This document shows positions 6,800 through 11,370 of a stretch of 11,370 nucleotides of DNA, piece after piece (position 1 is the first letter of the stretch; each line of letters opens with the position of its first letter). The notes beneath the pieces were generated by a model, which was not told the origin of the DNA, did not search any database, and worked only from the letters and a program-made list of their open reading frames with translations. The translations under genes were made by a program, and so were the position numbers. This stretch comes from Paracoccaceae bacterium (GTDB lineage Bacteria; Pseudomonadota; Alphaproteobacteria; Rhodobacterales; Rhodobacteraceae): positions 1 to 11,370 of the forward strand of contig SLKW01000033.1 of the NCBI GenBank assembly GCA_007134405.1. Reading direction: 5' to 3'.

Positions 6800-8212
6800 A
6801 TGTCCCACCCGCCCCGCTACCCGCGCAACATGACCGGCCACGGCGCCCACCCGCCGCGGGCCGCCTGGCCCGAGGGCGCGCGCGTGGCGATCAGCCTGGT
6901 CCTGAACTACGAGGAGGGCGGCGAGAACTGCCTCCTGCACGGCGACGACCAGTCCGAGGCGTTCCTCTCGGACATCGCCGGCGCCCAGCCTTGGCCCGGC
7001 CAACGCCACTGGAACATCGAATCGCTTTATGACTACGGCGCGCGGGCGGGCTTCTGGCGGCTGCACCGGCTCTTTACCCAGCGCGGCTTGCCCATCACCG
7101 TCTACGGCGTCGCCACCGCGCTGGCCCGCAGCCCCGAACAGGTCGCCGCGATGAAGCAGGCCGGCTGGGAGATCGCCAGCCACGGGCTGAAATGGATCGA
7201 TCACCGCGACATGTCCGAGGAGGAGGAGCGCGCCGCCATCGACGCGGCGATCCGCCTCCATGCCGAGGTCGTGGGCCACCCGCCGCGCGGCTGGTATACC
7301 GGCCGCGCCTCGATCAATACGCTGCGCCTGACCGCGCGCACCGAATCCTTCGACTGGATCTCGGACGCCTACGACGACGACCTGCCCTATTGGATCGAAC
7401 TCGGCGATCACGACCAGCTCGTCATCCCCTACACGCTGGAGGCCAATGACATGCGCTTCGCCACCGCCCCCGGTTGGGTGACGGGGCAGGATTTCGGCCA
7501 GTACCTGATCGACACGTTCGATATTCTCCATGCGGAGGGCGGGCGCATGTTCTCGGTCGGCCTGCATTGCCGCCTCATTGGCCGGCCGGGCAAGATCGCC
7601 GGGCTGATCCGCTTTCTCGACCATGTTGCCGCAAGGGGCGGCGCCTGGATCGCCACCCGCGGCGAGATCGCCGAACACTGGCGCGCCCACCACCCGCCGC
7701 ACCGCCGCGACCGCCCCAGCCGGATGGATCACGACACCTTCGTCACCCGCTTCGGCAGCATCTTCGAGCATTCCCGCTGGATCGCCGAACGCGCCTGGGA
7801 GATGGAACTGGGGCCCGCCCACGACTCGGCCACGGGCCTCCACAGCGCGCTTGCCCGCGTCTTCCGCGCCGCCACGGACAATGAACGCCTCGGCGTTCTG
7901 CGTGCCCACCCCGACCTCGCCGGAAAGCTCTCCCAGGCCCGCCGGTTGACAGCCGACTCGACCGCCGAACAAGCCTCGGCCGGGCTCGACGCGCTGACCG
8001 ACGATGAACGCGCGACCTTCGAGCGGCTCAACACCGCCTATGTCGAAAAACACGGCTTTCCCTTCATCATCGCCGTGCGCGACCACGACAAGGCCGGCAT
8101 CCTGCACGCCTTCCGGACGCGGCTCGCCCACGATACCGAGACCGAATTCGCCACCGCCTGCGCGCAGGTCGAGCGCATCGCCGAGCTGCGCCTGAAGGAG
8201 ATCCTGCCATGA
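6800..8212 (+). CDS. puuE: Bifunctional allantoinase (PuuE) / OHCU decarboxylase (UraD) fusion
   Basis: The 470-residue protein joins two successive enzymes of urate breakdown. Residues 1 to about 300 are a PuuE-type allantoinase of the polysaccharide-deacetylase superfamily: YPRNMTGHG (7-15), [11 protein letters not shown] (33-43), HGDDQSE (47-53), ASHGLKW (126-132) and GWYTGRAS (164-171). It opens allantoin to allantoate. Residues from about 308 to 470 are OHCU decarboxylase, with [17 protein letters not shown] (317-333), the catalytic pair His370 in HPDLAGK and Glu390 in EQASAGLD, and a GFPFIIAVR block near 419-427. It forms S-allantoin from the UraH product. The domain order is the reverse of the reaction order. 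GGAG 5 bases before the ATG supports the start. It is the first gene of a three-gene unit with ATGA overlaps. Confidence 0.95.
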   Translation: MSHPPRYPRNMTGHGAHPPRAAWPEGARVAISLVLNYEEGGENCLLHGDDQSEAFLSDIAGAQPWPGQRHWNIESLYDYGARAGFWRLHRLFTQRGLPITVYGVATALARSPEQVAAMKQAGWEIASHGLKWIDHRDMSEEEERAAIDAAIRLHAEVVGHPPRGWYTGRASINTLRLTARTESFDWISDAYDDDLPYWIELGDHDQLVIPYTLEANDMRFATAPGWVTGQDFGQYLIDTFDILHAEGGRMFSVGLHCRLIGRPGKIAGLIRFLDHVAARGGAWIATRGEIAEHWRAHHPPHRRDRPSRMDHDTFVTRFGSIFEHSRWIAERAWEMELGPAHDSATGLHSALARVFRAATDNERLGVLRAHPDLAGKLSQARRLTADSTAEQASAGLDALTDDERATFERLNTAYVEKHGFPFIIAVRDHDKAGILHAFRTRLAHDTETEFATACAQVERIAELRLKEILP

Positions 8213-9060
8213 GACGTGAGGCAAGCGGCTACTACGCGCCAACCGGCGGCTTGCCGGCGCAGACTGCGCTGATGACCCAGCGCGCGGTCTTCACGGAAAG
8301 CTACGCCGTCATTCCGCGCGGCTGTTTTTCGGACATCGTGACCAGCCAGTTGCCGGGCTGGCGGCGCAGCCGGGCCTGGATCGTCGCGCGGCCTCTTTCG
8401 GGCTTTGCCGAAACCTTCAGCCAGTACGTTTTGGAGGTTCAGTCCGGTGGCGGTTCCGACGCCCCCGATGCCGAATCGGGTGCGCAGCATGTCCTCTTCG
8501 TCACGCATGGCGAAGGCACGTTGATGATCGGCCGCACCGGCTTCGACCTCGAAGCCGGCAGCTACGCCTACATCCCCGCCGGAACCCGCTGGACGCTGCT
8601 CGCCGAAGGCCCGCATCCCCTGCGCTTCCACTGGTACCGCAAGCTCTGGGAGCCCGCGCCCGGTATCGACCGCCCCGACCCGTTCGTCACGAACGAGCGT
8701 GACATCACGCCGACGCCAATGCCAGATACCGAGGGCCGCTGGGCCACCACCCGCTTCGTCGACCCCGCCGACCTGCGCCACGACATGCATGTCAACATCG
8801 TCACCTTCGCCCCCGGCGGCTCAATCCCCTTCGAGGAGACGCATGTGATGGAGCACGGGATCTACGTGCTCGAGGGCAAGGCCGCATACCGGCTCAACCG
8901 CGATTGGGTCGAAGTCGAGGCCGGCGATTTCCTCTGGCTGCGCGCTTTCTGCCCGCAGGCCTGTTACGCCGCCGGCCCCGGTCCCTTCCGCTACCTGCTC
9001 TACAAGGACGTTAACCGCCACGCGCGCCTGCGCGGCCTCTGGGCTCTCGCCCCGGAATGA
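8209..9060 (+). CDS. allE: (S)-ureidoglycine aminohydrolase (bicupin)
   Basis: The 283-residue bicupin releases ammonia from ureidoglycine to give ureidoglycolate. The N-terminal cupin spans about 60-145 and the C-terminal cupin about 190-270. The C-terminal metal set is intact: Glu210, His212 and His216 in EETHVMEHG, and Gln250 in CPQACY. Their spacing (2, 4, 34) is the same as in plant ureidoglycine aminohydrolase. The family was once labelled putative bifunctional allantoicase; the intact manganese-type site favours the aminohydrolase role. AAGGAG sits 8 bases before the ATG inside the end of puuE-uraD, and the ATGA overlap shows coupling. The expected supplier of ureidoglycine, allantoate amidohydrolase, is not in the window. 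Confidence 0.93.
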   Translation: MRREASGYYAPTGGLPAQTALMTQRAVFTESYAVIPRGCFSDIVTSQLPGWRRSRAWIVARPLSGFAETFSQYVLEVQSGGGSDAPDAESGAQHVLFVTHGEGTLMIGRTGFDLEAGSYAYIPAGTRWTLLAEGPHPLRFHWYRKLWEPAPGIDRPDPFVTNERDITPTPMPDTEGRWATTRFVDPADLRHDMHVNIVTFAPGGSIPFEETHVMEHGIYVLEGKAAYRLNRDWVEVEAGDFLWLRAFCPQACYAAGPGPFRYLLYKDVNRHARLRGLWALAPE

Positions 9061-9557
9061 GCCGGACCATTCTGGTCGCGCCACTGACCGAAAGCGCCTT
9101 CGCCCCCTTCGGCGACGTTCTGGCGGCGGACGGCCCGCCCGACCGGCTGATCAACCAGGGGCTCTGCAGCCGCTGGCACGACCGCGCGCGGCTCGACTTC
9201 GGCGCCGAGACCGACCCGCCCGGCCACCCCGGCCTCTCGATCTTCCTGGCCGAACCGCGTGCGCTGCCCTACCGGCTGGAAATGGTCGAGCGCCACCCCG
9301 AGGGCAGTCAGGCCTTCGTGCCAATGCACCAACACCCCTTTCTGGTCATCGTCGCGCCGGACGAAGGCGGTGCGCCCGGCACCCCGCGCGCCTTCCTCAC
9401 CGACGGGGCGCAGGCGATCAACCTTCACCGCGGCACCTGGCACGGCGTGCTGACCCCGCTCGCCACGCCCGGCCTCTTTGCCGTTATCGACCGGATCGGC
9501 CCGACCCCGAACCTGCGGGAGCATTGGTTCGACACGCCGTGGGAGGTGCGGGAATAG
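9057..9557 (+). CDS. allA: Ureidoglycolate lyase
   Basis: This 166-residue protein of the AllA family cleaves ureidoglycolate to glyoxylate and urea, the last step of the branch here. Diagnostic blocks are ERHPEGSQAF (78-87), PFLVIVA (94-100) and INLHRGTWHGVLTPL (121-135), at the usual positions for a protein of about 160-170 residues. The start overlaps the allE stop as ATGA (9057-9060), with only a poor ribosome binding site (CCGGA), so translation probably depends on coupling. It is the last gene of the operon; the stop TAG is followed by a run of inverted repeats. Urea from this step would need urease or a urea exporter coded elsewhere. Confidence 0.95.
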   Translation: MSRTILVAPLTESAFAPFGDVLAADGPPDRLINQGLCSRWHDRARLDFGAETDPPGHPGLSIFLAEPRALPYRLEMVERHPEGSQAFVPMHQHPFLVIVAPDEGGAPGTPRAFLTDGAQAINLHRGTWHGVLTPLATPGLFAVIDRIGPTPNLREHWFDTPWEVRE

Positions 9558-9568
9558 TGGGTTTCTCG

Positions 9569-9608
9569 CCGGACCCCTGCCTCGCGAGGCGTCGTGCCGT
9601 CGGTCCGG
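9569..9608. repeat. Nested inverted repeats after allA
   Basis: CCGGACC (9569-9575) pairs with GGTCCGG (9602-9608). Between them lies a perfect 12-bp palindrome, GCCTCGCGAGGC (9579-9590). The right arm overlaps the next palindrome (9607-9622), so the two structures compete. The location just after the operon end suggests a 3'-end or termination element. Confidence 0.6.
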
Positions 9609-9622
9609 TCCACGCGTGGACC
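9607..9622. repeat. Perfect 16-bp palindrome GGTCCACGCGTGGACC
   Basis: Every base matches its reverse complement over 16 bp. The outer six bases on each side (GGTCCA and TGGACC) are repeated at 9806-9821 with a different centre. It could be a protein-binding operator, a 3' hairpin, or the end of a small element. Confidence 0.85.
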
Positions 9623-9794
9623 ATCGACTAACCTGCTGAATGGAAACGACAACAGTTTTCTTGTTAATTTCTCTGAAAGGATGTCTTCGCGGGGCTGCGG
9701 CGAAAGTTCTGAACGGCGTCAGCGCGCGCCGCTCAGCGCCAGGCAGAAGGTTTCGTTGCGGTTAACGGCGAGAATTTCACGCTTTCTATCAATG

Positions 9795-9821
9795 CCTTGG
9801 AAAATGGTCCAAGGTTGGACC
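9795..9821. repeat. Second GGTCCA-N4-TGGACC palindrome with a competing hairpin
   Basis: GGTCCAA (9806-9812) and TTGGACC (9815-9821) form a 7-bp inverted repeat around GG. The left arm can pair instead with CCTTGG at 9795-9800 through CCAAGG (9809-9814). This arrangement of two mutually exclusive stems echoes that at 9569-9622. Confidence 0.75.
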
Positions 9822-9862
9822 GACCGGGCGACACCGCCGGTTGCCGGCGCCCGAGCGCGCGT

Positions 9863-9873
9863 CCCCCCCCCCC
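9863..9873. repeat. C11 homopolymer tract
   Basis: Eleven consecutive C lie 2 bp beyond the stop codon of the SRAP gene (G11 on its coding strand). Because it is outside the coding frame, slippage would not change the protein. The exact length may be a sequencing uncertainty. Confidence 0.9.
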
Positions 9874-9875
9874 GA

Positions 9876-10547
9876 TCAGGACCTGCCCTCCAGCGGTTCG
9901 ATCAATTCCGGTCCCTCGGCCCGGTTCGAGTTCACCTCTGTCCCGACCCGGTGGAAGGCCAGCGCTTCGTCGGGAAGCGCGCGCATCAGCCGCGCCGCGC
10001 CGTGCCCCGCCTCGCCCAGCCAGAGCGCCCAGTCCTCGGGCTCCAGGATCACCGGCACCCGGTCGTGCAGCTCAGCCACGCGGCCCGCCGCCGCGCAGGT
10101 CACGATGGCGCAGGTGCCCAGCCGCGCGCCCTCGGGGCCGTGCCAGACCTGCCAGACCCCGGCCATGACCAGCGCTTCGCCGTCGGCGCGGCGGATGAAC
10201 CACGGCAGCCGTGCCTCGCCCTCCTTCGTCCACTCATAGAACCCCGTCGCCGGAATCAGGCAGCGCCGGCTGCGCGCCGCCGCGCGGAAGGCGGGTTTCT
10301 CGGCCAGCGTTTCGGACCGCGCGTTGAAAAGAAGCGGCCCGTCGGTCGGGTGCTTGTACCAGCGCGGGATCAGACCCCAGCGCATCGGCCCGTAGTGCCG
10401 GGTGCCCTCGCGGCTGATGATCGCCGCGACGGGCTGGGTCGGGCAGACATTGTAGCGCGGCACCGGCGGCAGGTCGTTCGCCGGCGCCGCGCCGAAAAGC
10501 TGCACCATCGCCTCGTCGGGCAGGGTGATCGCGAACCGGCCGCACAT
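9876..10547 (-). CDS. yedK: SRAP (HMCES/YedK-type) abasic-site DNA-protein crosslink protein
   Basis: This 223-residue protein is a full-length SRAP domain, which shields abasic sites in single-stranded DNA by forming a thiazolidine link through the N-terminal Cys. All four key residues are present: Cys2 in MCGRF (exposed once Met1 is removed), Asn75 in FNARSET (74-80), Glu105 in GFYEW (102-106) and His161 in LHDRVPVIL (160-168). The ATG is fixed by the need for Cys at position 2. It lies 42 bp after the znuA-like gene on the same strand, so it may be read from that promoter as well as its own; no LexA box is evident in the short gap. The family's old name is SOS response-associated peptidase. 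Confidence 0.96.
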   Translation of the reverse strand: MCGRFAITLPDEAMVQLFGAAPANDLPPVPRYNVCPTQPVAAIISREGTRHYGPMRWGLIPRWYKHPTDGPLLFNARSETLAEKPAFRAAARSRRCLIPATGFYEWTKEGEARLPWFIRRADGEALVMAGVWQVWHGPEGARLGTCAIVTCAAAGRVAELHDRVPVILEPEDWALWLGEAGHGAARLMRALPDEALAFHRVGTEVNSNRAEGPELIEPLEGRS

Positions 10548-10589
10548 CGTGGCAGGGGGCCACAGAGGCGCGGCCGGGTCAAGCCGGGC

Positions 10590-11370
10590 TCAGTCGCCGG
10601 CGACGCAATCGGCGATGGCCGTGGCCATGTCGCGCATCAGGGTCGCGTAAAGATCGGCGCCTGGCTCCAGCATCACCCCCTCGGGGTCGAGCGGCGCCCC
10701 CACGCGCACGGTATCGTCCCCCTCGACCACCAGCGTCACATAGGCGTCGGGGTGGTTCACCTCGGGGAAGACGCAGACCGCGCCGGCCTCCACCAGGCTC
10801 GCGCGGATCGCACTCAGCCGCGCCGCGCCGGGATCGGCCGCGTCACCCAAGGCGATCGTGCCGAGGATGTTCAACCCGAAGGCGGTGGCGAGGTAGCCGT
10901 AGGCATCGTGATACATCACCAGTCCCGCATCGCCGACCGGCTCCAGGATATCGGCCAGTTCCGCCTCAAGCTCCGACATCCGCTCGACCCCGGCCGCGGC
11001 GTTGGCGCGATAGGTATCGGCATTCTCGGGGTCGATCTCGGCCAGCGTCGATGCAATCGCCTCGAGCCAGACCGCCGCGTTCTCGGGCTTCATCCAGGCA
11101 TGGGGGTCGACGTCGCCGTGGTGATGATGGTGGTCGTGTCCGTGATCATGCCCATGCCCATGCTCAGGCTCATGGTCATGGTCATGATCGTGATCGTCGG
11201 CGTGTTCGTGCGAGTCCTGATCGTGCTCATGCGCATGGTCGTGATCGTGGGCGTGGTCATGGTCCTGTCCATGACCGTGTTCGTGGTCGTCTTGGTGGTC
11301 GTGGCTGTGCTCGTGATCGTGTTCGTCGTGCCCGTGCGCGTGCCCATGGTCATGGTCATGCGTATGCGCG
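10590..11370 (-). CDS. znuA: ZnuA-like zinc ABC transporter substrate-binding protein (C-terminal part, cut by window edge)
   Basis: The reading frame is open from the right edge to a TGA at 10592-10590; its start is outside. Parts seen, in protein order: a His-rich loop (11369-11118), the ligand His in [11 protein letters not shown] (His codon 11102-11100), a helix region, a second ligand in MYHDAYGY (His codon 10910-10908), then [12 protein letters not shown] and [11 protein letters not shown] near the C-terminus. Two Cys (CVFPE and ADCVAGD) match the disulfide position of ZnuA. The protein should be periplasmic and deliver zinc to a ZnuBC transporter, whose genes are not visible but would be expected to the right. 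The Met at 11093-11091 is internal, so this is not a short 167-residue gene. Confidence 0.93.
   Translation of the reverse strand, partial: AHTHDHDHGHAHGHDEHDHEHSHDHQDDHEHGHGQDHDHAHDHDHAHEHDQDSHEHADDHDHDHDHEPEHGHGHDHGHDHHHHHGDVDPHAWMKPENAAVWLEAIASTLAEIDPENADTYRANAAAGVERMSELEAELADILEPVGDAGLVMYHDAYGYLATAFGLNILGTIALGDAADPGAARLSAIRASLVEAGAVCVFPEVNHPDAYVTLVVEGDDTVRVGAPLDPEGVMLEPGADLYATLMRDMATAIADCVAGD
11118..11369 (-). repeat. Very long His-rich loop coding region in znuA-like gene
   Basis: Of the 84 codons seen, 38 are His and 27 are Asp or Glu, mostly as alternating His-X pairs after a HHHHH start near 11118-11132. On the DNA this is a low-complexity stretch of repeated CAT/CAC and GAC/GAT codons that continues past the window edge. 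Such loops in ZnuA proteins hold extra zinc and are usually much shorter. Confidence 0.92.

Larger units (their letters stand above)
9558..9875. other. 318-bp non-coding region with several palindromes between convergent genes
   Basis: No credible gene is seen. The middle part (about 9640-9800) is visibly richer in A/T than the flanking genes. A 41-codon frame at 9640-9765 lacks a ribosome binding site and any family likeness. The region holds nested inverted repeats near the allA end, a pair of related 16-bp palindromes, and a C11 run near the SRAP gene. It probably ends transcripts from both sides, but no palindrome is followed by a T run. Confidence 0.7.

Noticed and set aside
6767-8242. 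Long open frame of 491 codons on the minus strand opposite puuE-uraD
   Set aside because: It is an antisense shadow in a GC-rich gene: Gly/Ala/Val/Arg-rich translation without family motifs, while the plus strand has two complete recognised enzymes.
9569-9622. Intrinsic (Rho-independent) terminator for the allA operon
   Set aside because: Stems are strong but none is followed by a T-rich tract on either strand.
9640-9765. 41-codon open frame on the plus strand in the intergenic region
   Set aside because: No ribosome binding site, no recognisable motif and Arg-rich end; chance frames of this size are common.
11091-11093. Met codon as start of a separate 167-residue gene
   Set aside because: The frame continues upstream through DPHAW, part of the ZnuA metal site, so this Met is internal.
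11090-11359. Met/Thr-repeat open frame overlapping the His-rich loop
   Set aside because: It is the same low-complexity DNA read in another frame; the ZnuA frame joins directly to conserved ligand motifs.
11118-11370. CRISPR or tandem DNA repeat array
   Set aside because: Repeats are codon-scale His-X coding units with no spacers of fixed length.

Overview
The window is a dense, very GC-rich stretch of bacterial chromosome. Gene content and protein style point to an alphaproteobacterium, most likely Rhodobacteraceae: a class 2 PyrD next to a DUF952 gene, a PuuD-type urate oxidase with a cytochrome c tail, and a fused allantoinase/OHCU decarboxylase. The taxonomy is inferred from family knowledge, not from a search.

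Left block (1-4002). A MerR-type regulator runs off the left edge and is divergent from a three-gene unit: two PaaI-like hotdog thioesterases whose genes overlap by 4 bp, then a DinF-like MATE transporter. This unit meets pyrD (quinone-dependent dihydroorotate dehydrogenase) head-on, and the two stop codons share one CTAG. pyrD is the second gene after a small DUF952 gene, joined by a TGATG stop/start overlap.

Central block (4052-9557) is a purine ring-degradation locus. PuuD oxidises urate, UraH hydrolyses 5-hydroxyisourate, and a fusion protein carries allantoinase (PuuE) plus OHCU decarboxylase (UraD). Next come ureidoglycine aminohydrolase (AllE/UGHY) and ureidoglycolate lyase (AllA); these last three genes are linked by ATGA overlaps. 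Every step from urate to glyoxylate plus urea is covered except allantoate to ureidoglycine, for which no gene is present here. A LysR regulator lies inside the locus. Both divergent promoter regions (puuD/lysR and uraH/puuE) carry the same operator-like inverted repeat, GACYTT-N13-AAAGTC. In each case it is centred about 64 bp upstream of the start point implied by a sigma70-like promoter for puuD or uraH. This is the best candidate here for an undescribed regulatory circuit.

Right block (9558-11370). A 318-bp non-coding region between convergent genes holds several strong palindromes, including two copies of GGTCCA-N4-TGGACC 199 bp apart. An 11-bp C run lies just past the stop of the next gene, an SRAP/YedK-type abasic-site sensor. 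The last gene is the C-terminal part of a ZnuA-like zinc-binding protein. Its His-rich loop is exceptionally long (at least 84 residues, 38 of them His) and continues past the right edge.
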